From assembly GCF_026262505.1 (NCBI RefSeq), contig NC_067203.1, positions 124,001 to 188,000 on the forward strand: a DNA stretch of 64,000 bases. The letters are read 5' to 3'. Both the position numbers and the translations under genes were made by a program. Under the pieces are notes generated by a model. The model ran no database searches. It had not been told where the DNA came from and saw nothing but the letters and a program-made list of their open reading frames with translations. This DNA comes from Trichomonas vaginalis G3 (lineage: Eukaryota > Parabasalia > Trichomonadida > Trichomonadidae). Numbering within the stretch: position 1 is the first letter of the stretch; the number at the start of each line of letters is the position of its first letter. This document shows positions 8,796-18,214 of the stretch, one piece after another.

Positions 8796-8817
8796 TAACA
8801 TGGTAGCACTGAAAAAA

Positions 8818-9113
8818 TTAAATTTGGATTGAGTTTAAAAATTCATCTTTATTAAATTCATCTCTTCCAATCAATTTATTTATTCTATTAAATTCTTTTA
8901 TTTTTGCTTCACTCAGTTTGAGGATTGAACGGTAAGTTTCTAATTTTTCGATATTTCTTTCCTCTCTTTATCGTTTTCAGCCCCACCGCATTGCGGCTTC
9001 TTTTTGTAATAGCATATTTTTGATTTAATTCTGTTTAGTTTCTTTTTATATTCATCGTCTGGACTCTGAATCTTAATTGAATCAGGACTCTTGGATGCTT
9101 TGTTGTCACTCAT
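8818..9113 (-). pseudogene. Small lysine-rich Polinton A protein (fossil) carrying a hairpin insert
   Basis: From the ATG at 9113 the product is short and lysine-rich (Y-K-K-K-L-N-R-I-K-S-K-I) and reads K-P-Q-C-G-G-A-E-N where the GC-rich hairpin at 8981-8999 lies. Coding character continues to about 8,818 (K-L-S-E-A-K-I-K-E-F-N-R-I-N-K). One break is likely. Located between the KilA-N cassette and the integrase. Function unknown. Confidence 0.4.
8981..8999 (-). repeat. Double-hairpin family member (degraded), 9.0 kb
   Basis: CCCCACCGCATTGCGGCTT, containing CCGC-ATT-GCGG. It matches the second hairpin and tail of the insert at 13474-13499 (CCCCACCGTTTGCGGCTT) and that at 30714-30740. Read on the minus strand it encodes K-P-Q, as do the copies at 13.5 and 30.7 kb. 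Confidence 0.6.
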
Positions 9114-9132
9114 TTCTTACGAAATAAAAAAA

Positions 9133-10230
9133 TTAAATATTATTTAAATATAATGGAGTAATAAAATAAATCGGAATTTCTATTAATTTATTGTCAACTT
9201 CAACTAATACATTACCGTTAATATATCTAACAAATTCAGCTATTGTGTCAAATCTTCGTCTTCTTTTTGTCATTGATTTATCAGTTTTTCCATAATCGAG
9301 ATGAATCAAAACTTTATCCCCTTGTTTAAAATTCATGAGCCCCGAATTAATTTGTTCACGTTTCACATCATTCAACCTTTCCATTTGCTTTCTAATATAT
9401 TCCCATTCTTTTGAAATATCATTTTTCATTTCCACTGGTTTCATGTTTATAGTTCTATGCCATGTATTATTGTAATAATATATACTAACTGCTGTATGAT
9501 GGAGTCATGATTTCCATCCCAGTATATCTGACCGTTAACTCCTAACGCATCTCTAAGAGTTCTCATTACCGCATCAACTATTTTATTATGAAACGTATAT
9601 GGAGAGGATGAAAAGTAAAAATTAATTTGTGGGAAATAATGAGCCATAGCTGCCTGAAATCCTTTATCACCATCACCCCTTATATTATCTACTCTTTCAT
9701 GATCTAGTAAGTATTGTATAGCTCTTCTTGTTTCCTGTTCTGTTTTCCCTTTCACCGGAATGCAATATAAATATCTGGTGTTAATGTTAATGGCAAATAA
9801 ATAAGTAACGTTTCCTTTTGAATATTCCAGATGATCGATTTCGTATGAATATGGATATGGTGCAAATGAAGGGCGACTAAATTTTTCCTTTAACGGTTGA
9901 ATTTTTGGGTCAGTTGGTTTATTTAATATTTTGAAATCCTTTTTAAAATCTTTTAGCTTCTTTAATGTTTGAAATGGATATAATAAAGTGAATGATGAAG
10001 GATTAACTGAAGGAGGAGGTACTACCGTTGGAGGTTTTGGTATTGCAAGTGATTTAATTTTATCTGCTTTGATTTTGGATGATGAAGTTTTGGATTTCAT
10101 TCCTCCTTTCATTAATTCTGGATGTATTCTATTCATTTGTTTTAAATATGCTGTATATAAAGGTTTGATATACTTTCCCGCTTCGAGTTTATGTTGAAGG
10201 ATGAATTCCAAAAGTTGATCTTCATTTAAA
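9133..10230 (-). pseudogene. Polinton A integrase (retroviral-type, DDE), fossil
   Basis: Shows the rve integrase core pattern: Y-E-I-D-H-L-E-Y (first acidic residue), F-A-I-N-I-N-T-R-Y-L-Y-C-I-P-V as the next strands, then I-R-G-D-G-D-K-G-F (second acidic residue). The last ~100 residues (M-N-F-K-Q-G-D-K-V-L-I-H-L to I-Y-F-I-T-P-L-Y-L) resemble the C-terminal SH3/chromo-like part of the element C integrase. Polinton integrases insert the element DNA. Transcribed toward the KilA-N cassette and followed upstream by the lysine-rich protein gene. About one or two breaks. Confidence 0.7.
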
Positions 10231-10232
10231 AG

Positions 10233-10724
10233 TCAGGCTGAATATGGTTTAACTAATGAATCATAAATTAAAGCTTGTGCATCATTTATGGTCTGAAGGA
10301 CCTGGGCGTTTTTCTTCTTTGGCTGTTGAACATTTGCTACTTTCTCTTTTGGTGTTGTTTTCGGCTTTTTCTTCTTTGGCTTTTGTTCCTTTGGCTTTTG
10401 CGGCTCAGGATTATATAATTTATATAATTCATCAATATCTTCTTCTGTTAATACTTTATTTTTGAAATCTTTCAATTGTTTAAGTTGTGATTTAGTTTTT
10501 CCCTTTGTATATTCATTATTTTTAATTTTGTCTTTAATTTTAGAAATTATTTTATCATGATATTTCAAAATTTCATTTTTATAATACCGATAATAATAAC
10601 CCATATCATCACCCGTTATATTGTTATTATGTTTTTGGAGATATGATTTTAATTCATAATAATCAAGAAAATTTTGATAATGTACTAAATCATCAATTAA
10701 AATTTCTAAATCTACGTTATCCAT
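10233..10724 (-). CDS. Lysine-rich Polinton A protein with hairpin-derived segment
   Basis: 163 residues from the ATG at 10724. The first ~100 residues are helical with many Tyr/Lys/Asp (Y-Y-Y-R-Y-Y-K-N-E-I-L-K), then a P/K/Q-rich low-complexity linker, then K-K-K-N-A-Q-V-L-Q-T-I-N-D-A-Q-A-L-I. The N-A-Q-V-L-Q-T-I stretch is encoded by the 21-base sequence shared exactly (reversed) with 6231-6251. It lies between integrase and polymerase and may be a DNA-binding or terminal-protein-like factor; that is only a guess from charge and place. Confidence 0.45.
   Translation of the reverse strand: MDNVDLEILIDDLVHYQNFLDYYELKSYLQKHNNNITGDDMGYYYRYYKNEILKYHDKIISKIKDKIKNNEYTKGKTKSQLKQLKDFKNKVLTEEDIDELYKLYNPEPQKPKEQKPKKKKPKTTPKEKVANVQQPKKKNAQVLQTINDAQALIYDSLVKPYSA
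10288..10308 (-). repeat. Double-hairpin family member (half copy), 10.3 kb
   Basis: ATGGTCTGAAGGACCTGGGCG, the exact reverse complement of 6231-6251, including one full hairpin GGTC-TGAAG-GACC and half of the second. It falls in frame in a different gene and gives the same residues (A-Q-V-L-Q-T-I). Confidence 0.75.
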
Positions 10725-12544
10725 TTATATAAAAATAAAATAAATGTTTTAAGGGTGCCCACCTCTTTGAATCATAGTATCAAAACCATTATTTACATAT
10801 TGAATCACATCATTAACGGTTCCTTTTGTCTCTTCTGTGGCATTTTATTAAAAATAAAATTTTAAATTCATGACTCAACCCCTACGTTTTTAAATTGTAT
10901 TAAATAAATGGCATACAACATCCATTTTCACAACATACAGCCTTAGTGTGTGCTCCTGTTAATGCAGTCTTACCGATTGTTAAGCGAGTCATTGACCCGT
11001 TTTTAAGTTGTAAATTAATATTCTGACCATCAAATATCACTTTATCATTTATTATATCCAAATAATTTTTAGGTGTTAATTGTTTATTTTGTCGTAAACT
11101 AACACCTTTCATTTTTTGTGCAATCTTTTTAAAATCACTTCCATCAATTGAACCGTTGAATGATGTATAACACTTGGGGCATAAAGCAACCATGTTATCA
11201 CCTTGTTTCTCAATTGCTAAACCCAATAACTTCTTCTCATGTGCTTTTTCTTCAGCTTTATTCTTTAATTTAGGTTTAAATTTCTCATCAAAACAGAAGA
11301 AATCAAATGGTGCGAATTTGAAAATGTTTTTATCATAAAATTGTTTATCGGTAACAATTGCTTGAAATGCTTGAGTGTTAGGAAGATTTGGATCGCCAGC
11401 GATTGCCCAATAAGATGAATCAGTATCACCTTCAATGAAATGAAAACGATTAACATTCATGCATTTATACATAAAATCATAAATGAAAACTAAATACCAG
11501 TATTTTGCGTTATCTAAAGTGAAGAATGCCTCTTGTAAACATGTATCACATCTATAAAATCTATCTTTGAGCATCACTTGATACGTATCCTCTCCTATTT
11601 CTCTTATGTTTTTAAACTTATTTGACATACATGCAACGCGTGCCTTCTGTGCATTCATTATTTTAGTCTTTGCGTAATTTTGTGTATTCATTGCATCGTA
11701 ACCATATGATCCATTAAGCGAAATCTTGCAAAATAAACTTTTTCCTTTATTTCCTTCTAATTCAGCCTTTTGTCTTTCGTTCATAAATTCGTTCGCAAAT
11801 TCATTAAAACAAGTGTTTTTAGTAAATGTTAAAATTGATTGAATATCATCGATGATAAAATGAAATCTGTCTATTAGATACCAAAGATAATAAGAAGAAA
11901 ATGGTTGATATTGGTTGTGTGTTGATGCTAACTGAGTTAATTTCCTCTGTTTCTGGTCAACTGGTAGATTGTTTGATTTCATGTAATTATACATAAAACT
12001 GCCAATTGTTTTTTCATCTGTGATAATATCTAAGTTTCTTATTATCGGTAAAAAGTTTATGTAATCATTAATGTATTTTTCATCAATGTGACCCTTTACT
12101 TCAGCCACGAATAAAGTATTTTTCTTTCTAATAATTCCCAGTGCTTTTGCTTTCTTTGTTGCTGTATCACAAATGATAACACCATTCAATCTTCCCGGCA
12201 TATACATTTTATGGTCAGTATATTGAATGAAATCATGAGGATTAGATGAAAATGATGAAGGATATAATGAATTAAAATCAACACCAAAGAAATGAGTCAT
12301 AATGTTGGTGGTGTCCTCATTTGATACAGTTTTAGTTTCTGGACTATATGAAAGTTTATTAATGTGCGTGATTCCTTTAAGATTTACTCTATGTTGAACA
12401 TTTGATAGACCACCAGTAATTCCATTACGGAGAATGTGATAAGCTTCAACTGAATCTAAAGTCATTGGTAAATTATTTTTTAATGCATAATTTCTTAAAT
12501 TGATTCTTAAACGTTGAACATCTTCATCTTTATTTGATTTTACG

Positions 12545-12665
12545 ACATTGCAATAACAACACATTAACTGACAATTTTCTTTGGTATGTGGTTTTTCATT
12601 ATCGATTCTATCCAATGTTGGTTTATTTGCATATGTAAACGCTTTACCACACATTTTGCATTTAG
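12545..12665 (-). other. HNH/zinc-finger-like module inside PolB of Polinton A
   Basis: About 40 residues with C-x2-C (C-K-M-C), L-D-R-I-D-N, a P-H-T-x-E-N-C step and C-C-Y-C-N, the layout of HNH homing-type nucleases (two CxxC pairs around a histidine-rich loop). It sits between the exonuclease and palm parts, just before F-N-S-L-Y-P-S. The polymerases of B and C show no such module at the matching place. Confidence 0.65.
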
Positions 12666-13473
12666 ATGAAAGGATTAAATCGTGATAGTATTGAAAATCA
12701 TCCCTTGAAACATTATTTTTAGTATCTCTTTCTGCTTTTTCATCTTGTTTCTTATATGATTCAATTTTATATTTCCAATACTTTTTCGTTAATTCAAAAC
12801 TTGATTCTATCTCTTCCTCAGGATATTTTTCATTAGGATTAAAGTCTTTATATGCTAAAGCGTAACGAATCATTGAAGCATTCGATGATAAAGAAAGATT
12901 ATGAAGCGTGTCAATTTTATAAACAAATGTTTCTTCAATAATTTTATCAATTGGGTCAATCATAATTTCAACATCTTTATTGCAATAATGAATAAAATAT
13001 TCTAATCTATTCTTAAAATTTTTAGCATCATTGAGATATATTTGATAATCACTATCTGATATAGTTTCTTGAGTTAATGCTGAATAAAATGAATCTTGAG
13101 TGAATGGTTCCATTTTATATAATTCTTCTTCGTAATTTTCCCACGTGATGAATTGATAAGGGAAAAAGGATTTAACACGTGATTTATTGTTTCCGAAATC
13201 TTGAGTGAATTGGTCTAATGTCCCACCCGCTATATAATTTCTGATGTCAATAAATCTCAATTCATATGGAACGTTTGTTTTCTTTACAATGATTTGCTTA
13301 AATTGTGAAGATGAACCCAGCATTGATTTTATTTTCCATTTTGCAGTGTTTAAATCACGAAGAATTAAATTTAAATCAAACTTTCCCGAATTAAAACCTA
13401 TGATATTCACTTTATTGAATTCCTCATCTAGAAGTTCTTTAAATGCTTCCTTCTGTTTTTCATTTAATGTATG

Positions 13474-13499
13474 AGACAAAGTCCCCACCGTTTGCGGCT
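13474..13499 (-). repeat. Double-hairpin family member in PolB of Polinton A
   Basis: AGAC-AAA-GTC-C then CC then ACCG-TTT-GCGGCTT: same layout as the B insert at 30714-30740 (small GGAC/GTCC hairpin, two bases, larger CCGC/GCGG hairpin, T). The minus strand reads K-P-Q-T-V-G-T-L. Confidence 0.65.
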
Positions 13500-15523
13500 T
13501 CAATAATTCTTCATATTGTTCAATATTTGATTTAGCAACTAATGAACAGGTTGAAAATAAAAACTCAATCCAATCAGAAATAAAAGAATCACTCGAAGTT
13601 AAGCAAAATTCCTCGTATATGTTTATCATTTAATTTAACCGTTGATGATACCATGAATGGTTTTAAGTAAGCATTCAAAGTTGCACACTCAGAAAGTTGT
13701 AATTCTTCTTTAGTCTCTAATGTTTCAAAGTCAAAAGTAATATAATATCTTGTCGGTTTATAATATTTCTGCAAATTGTGAGCTAATAACCACTGATATA
13801 TCTTCTGTTTCATAATGTGTGGTGCATATGGTTGCTGTGTCTTTTGCAACTGAACGTCTTGAATTAATCTCCCATTATTTTCTTTACATTTCTCACAATG
13901 CTTTAAAAATCTTCTTGGTTTTTCCTTTGGATCATCGCGGATAGAATAAACTTCTTCTTTACAATATGGACAAACTTTATAGCCGGTGAGTGCTTCAACG
14001 TCTGTTATTCTGTCAGCGTGAAGTTTTCCACATGGACTCTGTGTTAATAAAATATTTACTGTTTCAAATTCTGGATCTATCATTATTGATTCCACTAATG
14101 GAAAGTCTACCTTATTTATGTCCACGTCTTCTGGTTGAGGATCACAATAATAGAAATCAATATTAACATTTAACATTCTCGCTAATCTCTCACTTTCTGA
14201 TGAAATGTTAAACCCTTCATAGGCATCTATTGCTTCATTTAAATAGCTTCTACGAGTTTTAGGATTAACACCATCAGGAATGTTATAGAAGCGTTTAAAT
14301 AACCTTCTACCTTCTGCTCTAATTTGATTATCATTCATTTTAGCTGTTCCGTTTTTGTTCATTTATGTAAGAATAAAAAATTAAAAAATAAATAAAATAA
14401 ACTTTATTTTTTAAAGCCCATAAAATGAATTAAGAACACATAAATTTTTATCATCCGCGACGTGACGAATACATTTTAATTTACTCAAGAATGCGTACCG
14501 ATACATTAAATCTAATTCCTGTCTTATTTAATTTCACAACTTTGAAAAGGAATTGTATGAATAGCTATAAAATGATGAGAAGATGTTTTATGGGTTGCTT
14601 CCATTTTTTCTGAAATAAATGAATAAATATAATGCTTATACGTTTTCATATCTTTTATGTTCTTAATAACGAATGGTATAGACCTTTCAACTTCGTCTTC
14701 CTTCGGTGCTGTTCTTTCATATGAAACATTATTAGTATCTTCAATAATGAAACCACAATCACACAAAATTTTATAGGTTCCAATGGTTTTTTTGATATTT
14801 TATCTAATAAATCAAAAATTTTATCAACACCCGTGCATTTATTTAAATAATAATTGTGTAAATATCATGATCTTCTTTCTTAATCGTATTAGTTGCATAT
14901 GTCACGTTTTTAAGAGCTTTTTTGAATTTTTCGGAATCTAAAGGTGGTGAAAGTAGGATACAGGGGTATTCTTCATTATCAATAAATTGTAACTTATGTT
15001 TACGAATAAATTTAGTACCTTCTTCTGAAAGTGTTTCGTCTATTTCACCATCTAATAAATTTTGTGTTGATTCTGAGACATAATTTTTATATCTTTCTTC
15101 ATGAGATTTCTGAACTTCTGATTCTGAAGCTGGGATATTCATTAAACCCTCTACTTCATTTTCATTATATTTTTCAACTTCTCTTAATTCCTTAATTTTT
15201 TCATCTATTTCATCTCTTATTTTTTTCAGTCTTTCAATTTCATTGTATTCATCATCTTTAATCCGTTCTTCATAATATTCGGGGAAAACATCAGGTTCTT
15301 TAGGTTTTTCTTCTTCAGATGTGGGATATAAGAAATTTATAACATCATCTTTATTCATTTTTCCATCATAATCTAAATCATTTAATAACCCGGCAAATTT
15401 TTGACAATTTCTTAAATAATATTTATCAACTTCATAACCCACCTCCTCTAATATATCCTTTATTTCCTCGTTTGTGAATCCTAATTTTTTAACGTTGTTA
15501 GTTTTGACGCTCATTTCATACAA

Positions 15524-16337
15524 AATAAAAAAATAAAATAATAAACATAACTAAGTTTTAATTTTTCGTAAGACATGAATTTTTAAAGTTTATTTTTTAA
15601 AAAAATTTTATTTTTTATTTCATTATGTATGGGCTGAGTGTAAATGTCTTACAATTTTGAAAATTTTTTAAATCTTGATTTATTCAAAAATGTAAGAATA
15701 AAAACCGTAAGAATCATACATTTTTTACTTCATATGTTAAAAAAATGATACAAAATCGCTCGATATTGTATGAATTCTTACGTTTACAAAAAAAGTCACA
15801 AAACCCATCAACATATACTACTTTACTTGCTGCTTAGATTTCTTTATGAACAAAGGAGTATGTTAAAATTGAGATGAATCAAGGCGAATATTGTTCAAAA
15901 TTAGTTACTTTTTTCACGAAATAATTAATGGGTTCGGGTTTAAAAATTGTAAATTCAGAAATATGAGTCATGGGGTACATATTATTTTGCGTGTATGATG
16001 CATTTGTATAATTAAAACACCATTAATATTCTTATTCAAATTGAGTTCATTTTGAACTGAAGATTAGTTCATTAAAATGATGGAATTCATCTAACAATTC
16101 CATAAAACGTTAGTTTTAATTGTTGATTTGGCAATAACTCTTAAATAATTCAAAAAACAATTTTGAAATCATGTCAGAGTAAGGAATTAACGCGTGGAAA
16201 TCAATGAAAAACTTGTTTTACAACCCTGTGAGTTTATTCCGCTTTGTTCCTCATTTGGGAATTAAAGAGATTCAATTTCAGACGTTTTCTTTGGTTAAAA
16301 ATTTTTTTGAATTGAAATTTTTCATTTAATTTTTTTA
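15524..16337. other. Gap at the right end of Polinton A
   Basis: No gene seen. AT-rich, with five copies of GTAAGA or TCTTAC (15571, 15647, 15691, 15707, 15776) and an inverted repeat CGTAAGAATCATAC (15706-15719) / GTATGAATTCTTACG (15768-15782). These may belong to the terminal part of Polinton A. The stretch from about 15,830 on looks like host intergenic DNA. A TTTTTCATTTAATTT block just before 16338 resembles the T. vaginalis initiator (TCA-Y-W). Confidence 0.4.
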
Positions 16338-16958
16338 ATGAATGAAGACAAGTCATGGATTACCTGGTTTCTTACAAAGCATCCTATAGGGAAGTATTTC
16401 ATACGGGTTGAAATGGAGTATATAAAAGATCAGTTCAATTTGTTTGGTTTCCCTAAAAAAGTTCCGAATTATAAAAAAGTTTTAGAATATATTAAAGGAG
16501 ATTACATACCTCCTGAAAATCGCATACGCTACGATCTTGATGAAAATATAGATGATTTAGGCATTAGATTATACGGATTAATACATTCACGATTCATAAT
16601 GGAAAAAGCGGGTTTAGAAAAGCTAAAAAAGAAATACGAAAACAATGATTACGATAGATGTCCGAATGTGAACTGTAATAGACAATGTTTGCCAATAGGA
16701 TTATCAGAATCACTCGGAGAAGGGTGTTTGTATATGTACTGTCCTTTTTGTGGCGATGTTTATCATGCAGAAAATCAAATATGCTCTCAAATTGATGGTT
16801 CGGCGTTCGGATCTTCTTATATAATGAAATTTTTAAAGCAATATCCTGAAGTTCAGCAATCATATGAGCCAGATAGACTTCCACCGAAACCACAATTACG
16901 ATTATTCGGATTTAAGATAGAAGATCCAAAACCATCAGATCCAAAATGGAATAAATAA
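16338..16958 (+). CDS. CKB1: Casein kinase II regulatory (beta) subunit
   Basis: 206 residues, normal length for CK2 beta. The N-terminus S-W-I-T-W-F (where human has S-W-I-S-W-F), then Y-I-K-D-Q-F-N-L-F-G-F and V-P-N-Y-K-K-V-L match the conserved alpha-helical domain. The zinc-binding dimer interface is present as C-P-N-V-N-C, C-L-P-I-G-L-S and Y-C-P-F-C-G-D-V-Y-H, and the end keeps D-G-S-A-F-G-S and L-F-G-F-K-I. The beta dimer binds and steers the CK2 catalytic subunit (Ser/Thr kinase acting on acidic sites) in nucleus and cytosol. The ATG follows a TTTTTCATTTAATTT initiator-like block, and the stop is followed by TAAA (ATAAATAAAA). A host gene directly right of Polinton A, reading frame intact; family assignment is firm. 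The symbol is borrowed from the yeast name. Confidence 0.93.
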   Translation: MNEDKSWITWFLTKHPIGKYFIRVEMEYIKDQFNLFGFPKKVPNYKKVLEYIKGDYIPPENRIRYDLDENIDDLGIRLYGLIHSRFIMEKAGLEKLKKKYENNDYDRCPNVNCNRQCLPIGLSESLGEGCLYMYCPFCGDVYHAENQICSQIDGSAFGSSYIMKFLKQYPEVQQSYEPDRLPPKPQLRLFGFKIEDPKPSDPKWNK

Positions 16959-18214
16959 AATTGTTTATTGTTTTTTGTATGAAATAGCTTGTATTTTATA
17001 TGTTATAAAGTTTCCTCAGTCAAAATTTCTGGAAAAATCACTCAATCAGAATCAAAACAAAGGTGACCAAACTATTTTTTGAAAGTCCGCCATAACTTTA
17101 ATGGTACTATTTCAGCGTGTACAATGAATACAAAAATTCTAAGAGTGCCACATAAAATAGTACTTTAGACTTGAGTTAATGCTACCAAGCAAATGTTAAA
17201 AAGATGACTTTAGTGTTTTGATAATCAAAGATTAAAATCATTATTGTCTAAATCAATAATCATAACGACAGAAGTTAATGTTTTTTCATCAGTGCTTTAA
17301 ATCCACTTTTAAAAGTATACCTCAAAAATCAAAATATCAAAAAAAAATTGGCCGATAGGTTTGGCTTTAATTTTTGTCTGCTTTTATGATTTGATATGGA
17401 TGTTATAATTTTAAAAGTTGAGCCAAATTCACCAATAGATTTTTGAGATTTGCAAATACTCAATAATTTTCAGCGTGTTATCTTTTATTAAAAGAACTAT
17501 TTGGTTTCAGTATCATATAAATTGATATTTACTTTCTATTTGAACCTTCATTTAGCTAATGATTTAATAATACAGATTTCATCTAGTCCTTATAAGAGAA
17601 TTTTGAATTTGTTATAATAAAAAAACAAACAGATATAGCTTACACTTCTATAATAAAGATACCTTTTATAGAAATCAGTATGAAATGTGTTTTGGCTTAT
17701 TGGAAGCATATCAGACATAATCGCCATAATCAAAAATTCTATATACCCAATAAGTAATAAATTTGTCGATATAGATTTTCCATAAAATTAGTTTTTAGTC
17801 TGATCTTAAAATAAATTTAATTTTTTATAAAAAAAATCACATTTAAAAGTACCTTTTTAGTAGCTCGAAATCCTGTTGGTGGATTTCGGGCGTACTTCAA
17901 AATTAGCTTTTCTTCTACATATGCAAGCTATATTTTAAATATGGAGCAAATCGGATCGGCGAAAGGAGTTTAGTTACCTTTATCAAAACGCAAATAATGG
18001 AATTTATCTTGCCTGATGGTTTGTTCCATATGTATTCCTGTAATATGAAAATTTCGAATGTTTTTAATTTTAATAAAATGATATCAAAAAAAATCATCTC
18101 ATAAAAAGATTCCAATAAGCTATTCAAATTGATATTTTGCATTCGAAAAGTTGTATGTAGTAACAAATCATATGATTTTAGCTTTATAAGAACAAACAAA
18201 ACAAAAAATATTAT
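16959..18214. other. Host intergenic gap, nothing recognised
   Basis: About 1.25 kb, AT-rich, no coding frame that I can support on either strand. It lies between the convergent CK2 beta and NXF-like genes, so it should hold two 3' ends; TAAA-type signals are at both. No long repeat noticed. Confidence 0.5.

Larger units (their letters stand above)
10900..15514 (-). pseudogene. Polinton A DNA polymerase B region (protein-primed type), fossil, with HNH-like insert
   Basis: The region holds, in gene order, an N-terminal helical segment (K-L-G-F-T-N-E-E-I-K-D-I-L-E) matching in pattern the start of the element B polymerase. Next come the exonuclease motifs D-F-E-T-L-E and F-N-S-G-K-F-D-L-N and palm motif A (F-N-S-L-Y-P-S). 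Motif B (K-I-S-L-N-G-S-Y-G) and motif C (E-G-D-T-D-S-S-Y) follow. Between the exonuclease and motif A lies a zinc-binding HNH-like module (C-K-M-C-G-K-A-F, L-D-R-I-D-N-E-K-P-H-T, C-C-Y-C-N). The polymerase replicates element DNA. A palindromic insert lies at 13474-13499. The region is broken at about three or four places. The order relative to integrase is as in other trichomonad Polintons. Confidence 0.85.
1..15600. mobile_element. Polinton/Maverick element A (right part, broken)
   Basis: A virus-like Polinton recognised by its gene set: double jelly-roll major capsid protein, packaging ATPase, fibre, integrase and type B DNA polymerase, with AT-rich intergenic promoters of the form TTTATTTTTAT before many genes. 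The left end lies outside the window. The right end is placed near 15.6 kb only because polymerase coding stops at 15,514 and host-type sequence follows; no terminal repeat can be identified with one end missing. Virion genes run mostly on the plus strand (to about 8.5 kb), integrase and polymerase on the minus strand. It is a fossil with roughly seven to ten breaks spread over several genes. Its proteins are far from those of elements B and C, so it is a separate family. No adenain-type protease was found in the visible part. Confidence 0.85.

Noticed and set aside
9133-10230. LTR retrotransposon or retrovirus from the integrase-like gene
   Set aside because: No reverse transcriptase, RNase H or LTR around it; integrase next to type B DNA polymerase and capsid genes is the Polinton set.
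14524-14766. Adenain-type protease of Polinton A
   Set aside because: The segment has cysteines and histidines but no catalytic order; its place fits the polymerase N-terminal region.
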